The notes: generated from the sequence alone by a model not told the origin. 25,019 nt of DNA from UBA5177 sp002413265 (GCA_036752825.1 DAIORV010000021.1:1-25019), one strand, 5' to 3'. Shown: positions 16,088-23,576, counted from the first letter of the stretch. Program-made: numbers and translations.

Positions 16088-17361
16088 GCGCTCGGTACGA
16101 GCCGATTCACCAGACGGTTGGCCATGCCGATACTGTAGTTCTGTCCGCGGTCCTGAGGATAGACCTGAGACATGTTGGCAACGTAGAAGTTGGGTACCGG
16201 TGTTTCGTGGGGCGGCAGTCGATCCGCGTAGCCGACCGTGACGATGGGCTGGGCAAAGGGCGCTTTGAAAATCCAGTGCTCGGTGACCCACGACGGGTCG
16301 AAGGCCGGATTGATGCGTTTCAGGAAAGGCAAGAATTCGGCCAGCACCTCGTCATCCGACTTCTTGAACAGAGGGTGGTCCATCGGCAGGTAGTTACCCA
16401 GATACACCAGCCGGCGCCCTCCGTAGTCTTCGGGAGGCATGTAGTTTGTATGCTCCACGAGGGCAAGGAACGGATATCCGCGGTCGTTGACGTTCAGCCA
16501 ATAAATGTCTGTGAGTCTGCGGTCGAGCGCCAGGATGACGCAGTGAGCTCCGTATGAGTCGATCTTGCTGTAGCGGTCTCCGTACTCGCCCTGCAAAGCC
16601 GGTGTCAGCTGCACCGTCAATCTGGTTGGGAGGGTAGAGATCACACGATCGAACTCGTGCGACCCATCGCCGGTCGAAACTCGGAGCTTCCCGCTTTCGG
16701 TCCGCTCGACTGAAACGACTGAGGTGCCGAAGCGCGTCTGGCCGCCCAGTCGCTGGATCTCGTCCACCAGGCGGTTGTAGAGCTGCTGGAAACCGCCGCG
16801 GACGTATCCGAGGGACGGGCTTCGAAAGTGGACGCGAGCCCAGAACCAGGACATCACAATGTCCTGATAGCGATCGCCGAATTTTGACTCCAGAAGCGGC
16901 TTCCACTGGGCCTCGTGCACTTTGCGGCCCATGTACTTCCGTATCCAGGCGTCGGCGGTGGTTTTCTCCAGCCGGTGATAGTTCGGCTCCGCCTTGAGAT
17001 AGGCGATGGCCGCGCCGAGGCGAAGCCGATCGATGAACGGAACGGCTGAGAATCGAAGCACGCTCAGCGGCGAGTCGAGCGGATAGATGCGGCCGCCGAT
17101 CAGGCTGGCGGTAACGGGGCGCGGCCATTCCAGCTTGTCACCCAATCCCAGCTCATTGATGAGAGCCGTGGCTTCCGTATCCGAGCGGAAGAGGTGGTGA
17201 TAGAACTTTTCCAGGTAGGAGGGTCCGCACTGGAAACCGGCCGCGAGGCCCCCTGGTGTGGCTTCGCGCTCAAAGAGGACTACCTCTTCGCCGCGTTGTG
17301 CCAGCCGCAGCGCCGCGGTTAGCCCGAGCGCGCCTCCTCCCAGCACGCCGTTGCTGGTCAA
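16084..17361 (-). CDS. FAD-dependent oxidoreductase, protoporphyrinogen-oxidase/amine-oxidase-like
   Basis: A 425-residue flavoprotein. The N-terminal dinucleotide fold reads VLGGGALGLTAALRLAQRG, then an acidic strand end VVLFERE, then ATPGGLA. It resembles COG1232 (HemY-like) and UDP-galactopyranose-mutase-like oxidoreductases. The C-terminal FAD motif region is NFYVANMSQVYPQDRGQNYSIGMANRLV. The exact reaction cannot be given; relatives act on porphyrins, carotenoids or sugar nucleotides. TTG 17361 is chosen because it puts the FAD strand right at the N-terminus. GTG 17400 is in frame but would add 13 odd residues and overlap the promoter-like sequence of the ferredoxin. The stop overlaps the exonuclease start by four bases. 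It diverges from a ferredoxin, a possible electron partner. Confidence 0.85.
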   Translation of the reverse strand: MTSNGVLGGGALGLTAALRLAQRGEEVVLFEREATPGGLAAGFQCGPSYLEKFYHHLFRSDTEATALINELGLGDKLEWPRPVTASLIGGRIYPLDSPLSVLRFSAVPFIDRLRLGAAIAYLKAEPNYHRLEKTTADAWIRKYMGRKVHEAQWKPLLESKFGDRYQDIVMSWFWARVHFRSPSLGYVRGGFQQLYNRLVDEIQRLGGQTRFGTSVVSVERTESGKLRVSTGDGSHEFDRVISTLPTRLTVQLTPALQGEYGDRYSKIDSYGAHCVILALDRRLTDIYWLNVNDRGYPFLALVEHTNYMPPEDYGGRRLVYLGNYLPMDHPLFKKSDDEVLAEFLPFLKRINPAFDPSWVTEHWIFKAPFAQPIVTVGYADRLPPHETPVPNFYVANMSQVYPQDRGQNYSIGMANRLVNRLVPSA

Positions 17362-17380
17362 GCGGCCTCTCGTCTCATTC

Positions 17381-17408
17381 TTGGCAAAAAATCGCCTCAC
17401 TATATCAT
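17381..17408 (+). promoter_or_regulatory. Candidate sigma-70 promoter for the ferredoxin gene
   Basis: TTGGCA (17381-17386) and TATCAT (17403-17408) are 16 bases apart, each with one mismatch to consensus, placing the start near 17415. On the other strand TATAGT (17399-17404) could serve as the -10 for the divergent oxidoreductase, so the two promoters would overlap here. This overlap argues for the TTG 17361 start of the oxidoreductase over GTG 17400. Confidence 0.5.
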
Positions 17409-17434
17409 CAGTACAGTCTGAATTGTCGTAAAAC

Positions 17435-17439
17435 GGAGG
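17435..17439 (+). promoter_or_regulatory. RBS fixing the TTG start of the ferredoxin
   Basis: GGAGG lies five bases before TTG 17445. It marks this rare start codon as genuine, because no ATG or GTG is available at the right place before the iron-sulfur motif. Confidence 0.65.
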
Positions 17440-17444
17440 TCATA

Positions 17445-17669
17445 TTGGCTCCGGAGCACGGAATCGACGGATCGATCGATAGGGCAGTGTGCGTGGGCAG
17501 CGGGCCCTGTTTCGTCATCGCTCCGGGAGCCTTCGCTCTCGATCTGGACATGAAGGCAGTGATCCTGGATGCCGCTTCGGAGACCGAGGAGCGACTGCTC
17601 GAAGCAGCCGCGGAATGCCCGACCCAGGCGATCTATCTATCAAAGAACGGCTCGAGCGTCTATCCGTGA
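17445..17669 (+). CDS. Small 3Fe-4S-type ferredoxin
   Basis: A 74-residue ferredoxin of the kind that feeds electrons to P450s and other oxygenases or oxidoreductases. DRAVCVGSGPC supplies C16 and C22 with a Gly-rich middle in place of the central cysteine; ECPTQAI supplies C58. Three cysteines in the order C-x5-C ... CP fit a 3Fe-4S cluster, not 4Fe-4S. APGAFALD and KAVILD between them match the family. Start is TTG 17445 with a GGAGG ribosome site. It diverges from the FAD oxidoreductase (84 bases between starts) and lies 98 bases before the debranching enzyme. Partnership with the flavoprotein is an inference from position. Confidence 0.85.
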   Translation: MAPEHGIDGSIDRAVCVGSGPCFVIAPGAFALDLDMKAVILDAASETEERLLEAAAECPTQAIYLSKNGSSVYP

Positions 17670-17767
17670 CCGCAGCGTCGCGGTCTGATCCCTTCACGCT
17701 ATGCTCGTCCCATCGAGCTCCGCGGAGGCGCCTGGTTTGGACCGCAGGTTGTGAAAAGGGGGAGTAA

Positions 17768-19939
17768 GTGCAGCACAGACGGATTGTCAAGCGAGGGCCG
17801 GTCGTCGTCGCGACCAACGAAGACGGGACAATGGATCCCGAGTCGACCTCCAGCCAGGGCCTGTTTTTGGCAGACACCCGCTATCTCAGCCGCTTTCAGA
17901 TCTGCCTCAATGGCGAACTTCCGGTTCTTCTCGGGTCTACCGAAGAGGCGCTGTTTCAGACATCCATCCTTCAGACCTGCCCCGAGCTAGACGGCGTGCC
18001 GGCTCGCGGGGTCGGCATCCTGCAGCGGAACTCTATCGAAGAGTCGAGTGTGCGCATCGAGATCGATGTAGTGAACTGGGCACTGAAGTCCATCGAGCTG
18101 GAACTTTCGATCGAGGTGGAGGCGGATTTCTTCGACTCATTTGAGGCCCGCGGAGTTAGACGGCTGAAGCGCGGCACTTCCATGCCTGTTACCTCGAAGC
18201 CCGGCTCGATTCGACTCGAGTATGTGGGACTGGACGAGGTCACCAGAATCACGCACATAGACGTCACGCCGAATATGGACAGGTTCCAGGACGATCGGAT
18301 GTACTTTCCGATCAAGCTCGAGCTGGGGGAACGCCAGGCAGTCGTACTTGAAATCCGCTTGATCGAACAAGCCCCGCACAACGTGAGTCTTCAGCCGAGC
18401 CCCAGCATCAACGGTCCACCCACTCCTCCCTGGTTCGACAGCTGCACGACGCTGAGAACCAGCAACGCCACGGTCAACGCGATTCTCCAGCGCAGCAAAG
18501 ACGACCTCGAGTCATTGATGCTCGAGTTCGATGGAGTATGGCTGCCCGCGGCAGGTCTTCCGCGCTTCGCTGTCCCCTTCGGTCGCGACTCGATCATCAC
18601 TTCTCTGGAGACCCTTGTCTGGAACCATCGTCTAGCGCGGGACACGCTGCGTTTTCTTGCCCAACGACAGGGCAAAGAGGAGAACCCCTGGAACTATGAG
18701 CAGCCCGGCAAGATCCTTCACGAAATGCACACTGGGGAGCTTGCCAGACTCAAGGAAGTACCGTTCGGCCTCTTTTATGGCTCGGTGGACTCCACGCCCC
18801 TATTTCTGGTCCTCGGTGGCGAGTACATACGATGGACCAACGACATGGTGTTGTACCGCGAGCTCGAGCCGAACTTCGAAGCGGCATGGAAATGGATCGA
18901 CGAGTACGGCGACATGGATGGCTCGGGCTACGTGCAGTACAAGGCGCACACTCCCCCCAAGGTGAGCTCGGCCGCTCTCACCGTCGGCCTCTTCAATCAA
19001 GGGTGGAAGGACAGCGCTACGGCAGTCATGTACTCCGACGGCACCATGTGCACCGACCATCCGGTCAGCCTTTCCGAAGTTCAGGGTGAGTTGTACCGGG
19101 CGCTCATCCTTTGGTCGGGAGTATTCGCCGCCATGCCGGCCTCGGAGGGCAAAGCCCAACGAGCGGCCGAGCTTGCAGAGCGTGCCGAACGGCTACGCCT
19201 GCGCTTCAATGCCGAGTTCTGGATGCCGGAAAAGCGCTACTACGCGATGGCGCTGGACGGCAGCCATCGCCAGGTCGACTCGATCACTTCGAACCCGGCC
19301 AACTGCCTGTGGGCGCGGCTGATCGACGACGACAAGGCGGAAGCCGTGGTCGAGACCATCATGTCGGAGCCGATGCTCAGCTCGTGGGGTGTACGCACCA
19401 TGGCTCGCACCGAAAAGGCCTACAACCCACTCAGCTACCACGATGGCTCGGTCTGGCCGTTCGAGAATGGGCTGATCGCGACCGGGCTGAAGAAATATGG
19501 CTTTGTCAAGGAGACACAGGATCTCTTCGATGCCCTGTTGGATGCCTCGCTCTACTTCGAATACCGACGGTGGCCCGAGGTTTATACGGGCGTGAGCCGG
19601 CAGACAGGCGGCGTGCTGGCGCGCCAGCCCGATGCCTCCAGACCCCAGGCCTGGTCCGCCGGTCTCATCTTCTTGCTCGTTCAAAACGTGCTTGGCATCT
19701 CCTCCAACCCGTTCTCCAACAGAGTCGACGTGACCCCGGCTCTGCCCAGTTGTTTGGATGAGATCGTGGCCGAGAACATGTCGATTGCAGACTCGAAGCT
19801 GAGCCTGCGCTTGGTTCGAGAGGGTGGCCGGGTCTTGATGGACATCGTCGACAATCCGGACAGTCTCGAGCTGGTGGTCCATCCGGCTACTAGAAACCGG
19901 GAGCACGCAGAGCGCCACGGTACCGCGGTCTCCGGTTAG
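17768..19939 (+). CDS. Amylo-alpha-1,6-glucosidase / glycogen-debranching-type glycosidase
   Basis: A 723-residue protein in two parts. Residues about 10-220 match the beta-sandwich N-terminal domain of bacterial glycogen debranching proteins (TNEDGTMDPES, LFLADTRYLSRF). Residues about 240-690 form an alpha/alpha barrel with the conserved FGRDSIITSLETL (F271-D274 onward) and HDGSVWPFENGLIA (H558-E566), regions that hold the acid/base residues in related glycosidases. The expected role is hydrolysis of alpha-1,6 branches in glycogen-like glucans in the cytoplasm; no signal peptide is seen. Some relatives act on other alpha-glucosides, so the substrate is inferred. GTG 17768 follows GGGGGAG. 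Its TAG stop overlaps the stop of the convergent membrane-protein gene. Confidence 0.85.
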   Translation: MQHRRIVKRGPVVVATNEDGTMDPESTSSQGLFLADTRYLSRFQICLNGELPVLLGSTEEALFQTSILQTCPELDGVPARGVGILQRNSIEESSVRIEIDVVNWALKSIELELSIEVEADFFDSFEARGVRRLKRGTSMPVTSKPGSIRLEYVGLDEVTRITHIDVTPNMDRFQDDRMYFPIKLELGERQAVVLEIRLIEQAPHNVSLQPSPSINGPPTPPWFDSCTTLRTSNATVNAILQRSKDDLESLMLEFDGVWLPAAGLPRFAVPFGRDSIITSLETLVWNHRLARDTLRFLAQRQGKEENPWNYEQPGKILHEMHTGELARLKEVPFGLFYGSVDSTPLFLVLGGEYIRWTNDMVLYRELEPNFEAAWKWIDEYGDMDGSGYVQYKAHTPPKVSSAALTVGLFNQGWKDSATAVMYSDGTMCTDHPVSLSEVQGELYRALILWSGVFAAMPASEGKAQRAAELAERAERLRLRFNAEFWMPEKRYYAMALDGSHRQVDSITSNPANCLWARLIDDDKAEAVVETIMSEPMLSSWGVRTMARTEKAYNPLSYHDGSVWPFENGLIATGLKKYGFVKETQDLFDALLDASLYFEYRRWPEVYTGVSRQTGGVLARQPDASRPQAWSAGLIFLLVQNVLGISSNPFSNRVDVTPALPSCLDEIVAENMSIADSKLSLRLVREGGRVLMDIVDNPDSLELVVHPATRNREHAERHGTAVSG

Positions 19940-20385
19940 GGGCAGGGGCCTCCCCGAGTCATCAGGATCGTGGCGCAGCCGTTCGGCCGCAGGTTTTCCA
20001 TGTACACGATGTGGCTCTTGTTGACGACCAGCAAGTCTTGCGGACCATGGATCTCGTTGGTGAGCTTGATCAAGGTGTGCTGTAACGGCGTACCGGAGCG
20101 AGGCGACGCCTGCGCCGTCAAGGTGTAAACGTGCCGAATGTAGTAGAAGTCGCCTCCGTGTGGGCTCAGCTTCCCGAAGTAAGTCTCTCCGTTGGTGAGG
20201 TACACCATCTGGTACTCGTTCGGGTTGATTGCCGAGGCAAGCGAATCTGTCGTGCTGACGCTCTTGAACAACGCCGCGATGCCCAGTCCCAGCGCGACGA
20301 AGACGATTACGACAAGCAGGACCATCCCAAACGTCCGCAAGGTACGCCGGGGAGTGGTGACCTGGTCGTCTGAAGAACGTCCCAT
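19936..20385 (-). CDS. Single-pass membrane protein with small extracytoplasmic beta domain
   Basis: The 149-residue protein has a short basic N-terminus, one TM helix (about 19-40, FGMVLLVVIVFVALGLGIAALF region) and an outside domain. That domain contains YQMVYLTNGETYFGKL, FYYIRHVYTLTAQ, LIKLTNEIHGPQDLLVVNKSHIVYMENL. I recall this pattern (LTNGxxYFGxL ... LxNExHGPxD ... ENL) from uncharacterised proteins common in Patescibacteria/CPR and some Chloroflexota; no function is known to me. The strand-rich layout looks like a small beta-barrel. The start is uncertain: ATG 20385 follows the terminator, ATG 20424 precedes it, and neither has a clear ribosome site. It lies downstream of the secreted repeat protein on the same strand. 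Confidence 0.7.
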   Translation of the reverse strand: MGRSSDDQVTTPRRTLRTFGMVLLVVIVFVALGLGIAALFKSVSTTDSLASAINPNEYQMVYLTNGETYFGKLSPHGGDFYYIRHVYTLTAQASPRSGTPLQHTLIKLTNEIHGPQDLLVVNKSHIVYMENLRPNGCATILMTRGGPCP

Positions 20386-20392
20386 GGAATGG

Positions 20393-20421
20393 AAAAGGGG
20401 GTCCCCGACCGGGAACCCCCT
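20393..20421 (-). terminator. Rho-independent terminator after the surface-protein gene
   Basis: On the minus strand a GC-rich hairpin (GGGGGT/ACCCCC plus CCC/GGG, with one internal mismatch and a four-base loop) is followed by TTTT. It begins about 20 bases after the TAA of the repeat-protein gene and ends 8 bases before the ATG of the small membrane protein. It should end most transcripts of the former and limit expression of the latter by read-through. Confidence 0.8.
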
Positions 20422-20442
20422 CATGGTATCCGTTGAGCCGGC

Positions 20443-21810
20443 TTAGGAGCCGATCACGTGGTAGGCGTACGAGACCTGGAACCCGCCTGTGGTGGCTGCG
20501 GCCGTCACGTAGTGGATCGTAAATCCCGCGTAGGTGCCGGCCACCGTACCCGAATTCACGGTGACCCACACCTTGGGAGCCGCGTTCGAAATCGGGTTGG
20601 GGTCGGTCGTCGCCGAGACAACAACGACCGGTGCGGCCGCGTACACCTTCTTGAAGGCGACGGTCTGGGGGACGTCGATGTTGGCGGCGGTCGAGGCGGG
20701 AACCACCACGGTGGTGTTGCCCGCCACATCCGTGTCGCCGGAGGCGGTGACGTGAGATGCGCTGCTGCCGGAAGGAGTCGAGAGCGACAGATCGCTTCCG
20801 TTGCCGAGAGTCAGGCCGCCGGAGACGCTCGCCCCGCCAACCAGGTTGATCGCGTTGCCGGTCAGGGTCAGGGCGCCGGGCGTCGTCGTCGTGCTGGAAC
20901 TGGGCGGGGCCGTCAGCCCCGTCGCGGTGATTCCGCCGGATCCCGCTACCGCGAGCGTTCCACCCACGGTTGCCGCTCCGCTGACAGCCAGCGTGCCGGC
21001 AAGGGTGCTGTTGCCACTCACGCCGAGATTGCCGCCGAGCAGCGCGGACCCGAGTGTCAAGGCGCCGTTGGCGTCGACACCCAGGTTTGCCGTCTTGCCG
21101 TTCTCACTCACGTTGAGCGGAGGAGCCGTGCCGGACGGAGTCCCAATATTGAGCGAGCCCACGGTCGCGCCCGAGAGATTGCTCACGCTCAGGCCGGTCA
21201 CACTGGCGTTGGTAAGGTTCACATTCCCGGTTACCGTCAGGTTGGTGAAGGTACCGGCTCCCGCGGACATGGCACCGTTGGTCGTGATGCTCGCCGCGCT
21301 GATCTGGTTTGAGGCGGTTATGCCGGCAGCCGCGATATTGCCGGTGGTACTCAAGCCTCCAGCTCCGGCATCGACTCCGTTTCCGGTGACCTTACCGGCA
21401 ACGTTGAGCGCGCCGCCCACCGTGCCGGCTCCAGAGAGGGCCAGCGTGGTGCCGTTGATGGTGGTGGCTTGTAGCGTGCCGGTGGTCAGGTTATTCGCGA
21501 TGGTGGCGCTCTGAGCTGCCATCGGTCCGGTGACATCCAGCGAGTCCGCCTTGACGCCTCCCGACCGAACCAGCAGCCCGGACCATACCTGCTCGCCGTT
21601 GTGCGCGTACAGATGGCCATACACGCTCATGTTCTTGTTGACGTGAGCGATGTTCGCGACGGTGAGATTACCGTTGATGAAGGTAGTTTTGGCCTGTGAC
21701 CTCCCGAGGTCACGGAAAGCTTCGGGCTTGGCCGCCAAAGCGCCGTTGAACACCGCCGCGGCCAGCGCCAAGCCGCCCACAATGGGGACGACATACCGTT
21801 TAGTTTGCAT
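20443..21810 (-). CDS. Secreted repetitive surface protein, beta-solenoid/fibre-like
   Basis: A 455-residue, cysteine-free protein rich in Gly, Ala, Ser, Thr and Val. Residues 1-26 form a signal peptide (K4-R5, hydrophobic core, GALA cleavage site). Residues about 100-345 are imperfect short repeats such as TVGGALNVAGKV, STLAGTLAVSGAA, TVGGTLAVAGSGG, with a period near 12-13 in places. This alternating pattern is typical of beta-solenoid or fibre shafts. SSSTTTTPG (near 303-312) is a linker. The C-terminal domain (about 375-455) has VAFKKVYAAAPVVVVSA and YAGFTIHYV, resembling H-type-lectin or phage-tail-tip domains; this is a tentative likeness. ATG 21810 has GGGAGGAAG five bases upstream. 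Role in adhesion or a surface layer is inference. No cell-wall anchor motif is seen. Confidence 0.8.
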   Translation of the reverse strand: MQTKRYVVPIVGGLALAAAVFNGALAAKPEAFRDLGRSQAKTTFINGNLTVANIAHVNKNMSVYGHLYAHNGEQVWSGLLVRSGGVKADSLDVTGPMAAQSATIANNLTTGTLQATTINGTTLALSGAGTVGGALNVAGKVTGNGVDAGAGGLSTTGNIAAAGITASNQISAASITTNGAMSAGAGTFTNLTVTGNVNLTNASVTGLSVSNLSGATVGSLNIGTPSGTAPPLNVSENGKTANLGVDANGALTLGSALLGGNLGVSGNSTLAGTLAVSGAATVGGTLAVAGSGGITATGLTAPPSSSTTTTPGALTLTGNAINLVGGASVSGGLTLGNGSDLSLSTPSGSSASHVTASGDTDVAGNTTVVVPASTAANIDVPQTVAFKKVYAAAPVVVVSATTDPNPISNAAPKVWVTVNSGTVAGTYAGFTIHYVTAAATTGGFQVSYAYHVIGS

Positions 21811-21922
21811 GTACACTTCCTCCCGGATATCCGCTTCGAGTGTGACGTTGGTTATTGACAATGTCTCTCAGATGGTAAAGGCGGCGCGCAGGTATTGCCA
21901 GGGCAGGCGCACGAATGGGTAA

Positions 21923-21940
21923 ACGTGGCGGATGCCACGT
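21923..21940 (-). terminator. Perfect 7-bp hairpin after the PRC-barrel gene
   Basis: ACGTGGC-GGAT-GCCACGT forms a perfect stem with a four-base loop. On the minus strand it lies about 20 bases past the PRC-barrel stop and is followed only by TTT, so it would be a weak intrinsic terminator. It also lies upstream of the surface-protein gene (start 21810), so an operator role is equally possible. Confidence 0.4.
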
Positions 21941-21960
21941 CTGTAACACGTCAATACCGA

Positions 21961-22302
21961 CTATTCCGATGACTCGATGTTCAAGTAGCGCCCGAGGACG
22001 TTCACCGGCCCGGTTGCGTTCTCCTGGCTTTGGTGCTGGGTGAGTTCCCGTACCTCCTCGGCCGCCAACGAAATCACTATCCGATGGTTCGTAATTTCCT
22101 TGACCTTGTCGGCAGGTATGAGGCGGTCATCACCTGGAGCCCCCAGGCGAACCACTATGCCGTGAAAGATGTCCTCCTGGTCCCATCCGAGAACCTCGCG
22201 CACCGTTCCGACTTCCTGTTCGTCGGCCGACACGACCGGAGTGTCCGGGATAACCGCTCGCCAAGAGCGCGGACGTTCCTCATCTTCGGGAACAACGTTC
22301 AT
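21961..22302 (-). CDS. PRC-barrel-like domain protein
   Basis: A 113-residue soluble protein with one PRC-barrel-type domain (about residues 20-88). It has the usual order: DTPVVSADEQEVGTVREVL, then FHGIVVRLG, then LIPADKVKEITNHRIVISL. PRC-barrel proteins include RimM C-terminal domains, photosynthetic reaction-centre H subunits and many stress-related proteins of unknown role. Nothing here points to one of these specifically. Start ATG 22302 has a modest GAAGGGAAG upstream. It lies 14 bases after the pgk stop, so it is very likely co-transcribed with pgk, and a hairpin follows. No membrane segment or signal peptide is seen. Confidence 0.75.
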   Translation of the reverse strand: MNVVPEDEERPRSWRAVIPDTPVVSADEQEVGTVREVLGWDQEDIFHGIVVRLGAPGDDRLIPADKVKEITNHRIVISLAAEEVRELTQHQSQENATGPVNVLGRYLNIESSE

Positions 22303-22316
22303 GGGAAACTTCCCTT

Positions 22317-23501
22317 CTATCTGGACAGTACTGCCACGCCCGGAAGCTCGCGGCCCTCGAGAAACTCGAGAGATGCGCCGCCTCCCGTCGATATATGACC
22401 CATCCTTTCGGCAACGCCCATCTGTTCCACGGCGGCCACGGAATCACCGCCGCCAACTATGGTCCTTGCCGTGCTGTTTGCCAGTGCCAGGGCGATCAGG
22501 CGCGTCCCCTGCGCAAAATCCGGTATCTCGAAGACGCCCATGGGCCCGTTCCACAGCACGGTGCCCGCCTGTTCGAGGACGGCTGCATACGTGCGCACCG
22601 TTCGAGGACCGATGTCCACGATGAGCCAATCCTCTGGAACATCGTTCACGGGCACGACTTTGCTGACGGCTCCCGCGGCCACCTTGTCGGCGACCAATAC
22701 ATCCTCGGGTAGGTACACGCCTCGGCCACGCGTTTTGGCGTCCTCCAGAAAAGAGGAAGCCACGTCGAGGGACTCACGTTCGGCCAAGGACCGCCCGATC
22801 TGAATCCCCTGCGCGAGCAAAAAGGTGTTCGCCATTCCCCCGCCAATGAGGAACTCGTCGGCCACGTCCAGCAGATGGGTGAGAACGCCGATCTTCGTAG
22901 AAATCTTGGCTCCCCCTATCAGCGCCGCCAGCGGTCGCCTGGGATTGGAGAGAACGGCGCCGAGCTCGAGAAGTTCTTTCTCCAGCAAAAGGCCGCTCAC
23001 CGCGGGAAGGTACTTTGCGATCCCTGCGGTTGACGCGTGAGCGCGATGCGCACTACCGAAGGCGTCATTGACGAACAGGTCGCCAAGATTTGCCAGCCGT
23101 CGCGCGAATTCGGGGTCATTCTTCTCCTCTTCGGGATGGAAGCGCAGATTCTCCAGCAGCAGAACACGCCGCGGCGGCAGCTTCCGGGCCATCGCCTCCA
23201 CCTCGGGCCCGACGGCGTTCGGAGCCATCTGGACCGGCACCCCCAATAGCTCCGAGAGACGTTCGGCGACCGGCGCCAGCTTCATGCTTTCGACGACCTT
23301 TCCTTTAGGTCGCCCCAGGTGGGACATCAGAAAGACCGAGGCACCGTTATCCATGAGATAGTGGATCGTCGGCAGAGAGGCCCGGATCCTCGTATCGTCG
23401 GTGATTTTGCCCTGGTCGTCGAGCGGCACGTTGAAATCCACGCGGACCAGTACCCGCTTGCCGCGCACGTCGACGTCTCGAACCGATTTCGGCTGCTGCA
23501 T
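22317..23501 (-). CDS. pgk: Phosphoglycerate kinase
   Basis: Pgk interconverts 1,3-bisphosphoglycerate plus ADP and 3-phosphoglycerate plus ATP in glycolysis. The 394-residue protein is full length. N-terminal motifs are RVDFNVPLDD, LMSHLGRPKG and NDAFGSAHRAHAST. The hinge and nucleotide side has GGAKISTKIGVL, VLWNGPMGVFE and GGGDSVAAVEQMG, followed by STGGGASLEFLEG. ATG 23501 has AGGAG five bases upstream. Unlike the common gap-pgk-tpi cluster, no other glycolytic gene is adjacent; a PRC-barrel protein follows instead. It is divergent from tRNA-Val. A consensus TATAAT lies about 48 bases upstream. Confidence 0.97.
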   Translation of the reverse strand: MQQPKSVRDVDVRGKRVLVRVDFNVPLDDQGKITDDTRIRASLPTIHYLMDNGASVFLMSHLGRPKGKVVESMKLAPVAERLSELLGVPVQMAPNAVGPEVEAMARKLPPRRVLLLENLRFHPEEEKNDPEFARRLANLGDLFVNDAFGSAHRAHASTAGIAKYLPAVSGLLLEKELLELGAVLSNPRRPLAALIGGAKISTKIGVLTHLLDVADEFLIGGGMANTFLLAQGIQIGRSLAERESLDVASSFLEDAKTRGRGVYLPEDVLVADKVAAGAVSKVVPVNDVPEDWLIVDIGPRTVRTYAAVLEQAGTVLWNGPMGVFEIPDFAQGTRLIALALANSTARTIVGGGDSVAAVEQMGVAERMGHISTGGGASLEFLEGRELPGVAVLSR

Positions 23502-23548
23502 GCGAGCTCCTGAAGCGCGAGTGTGCGGCCCTTGAAACGGCCACCGAC

Positions 23549-23554
23549 ATTATA
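23549..23554 (-). promoter_or_regulatory. -10 box of the pgk promoter
   Basis: A perfect TATAAT on the minus strand lies about 48 bases before the pgk ATG. The -35 region at 17 bases (GAGAGG) is poor. A perfect inverted repeat (23577-23594) sits just upstream of it, where an activator could bind. Confidence 0.5.
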
Positions 23555-23576
23555 GAGAGCCTTTTTGGGTCCCTCT

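Noticed and set aside
16088..16291. N-terminal extension of the RNase D-like protein
   Set aside because: It is a shadow of the overlapping oxidoreductase gene; the ATGA junction at 16084-16087 gives the real start.
19193..20569. 458-codon minus-strand frame over the debranching enzyme
   Set aside because: Antisense of a gene with clear glycosidase motifs; its own sequence shows no domain pattern.
20700..21500. CRISPR-like or tandem DNA repeat in the surface-protein gene
   Set aside because: The repeats are imperfect at DNA level, without constant spacer length, and are explained by the protein repeat.
20458..21514. Long plus-strand open frames opposite the repeat protein
   Set aside because: They are the antisense of a low-complexity gene with signal peptide and ribosome site on the minus strand; repetitive codons create stop-free shadows.
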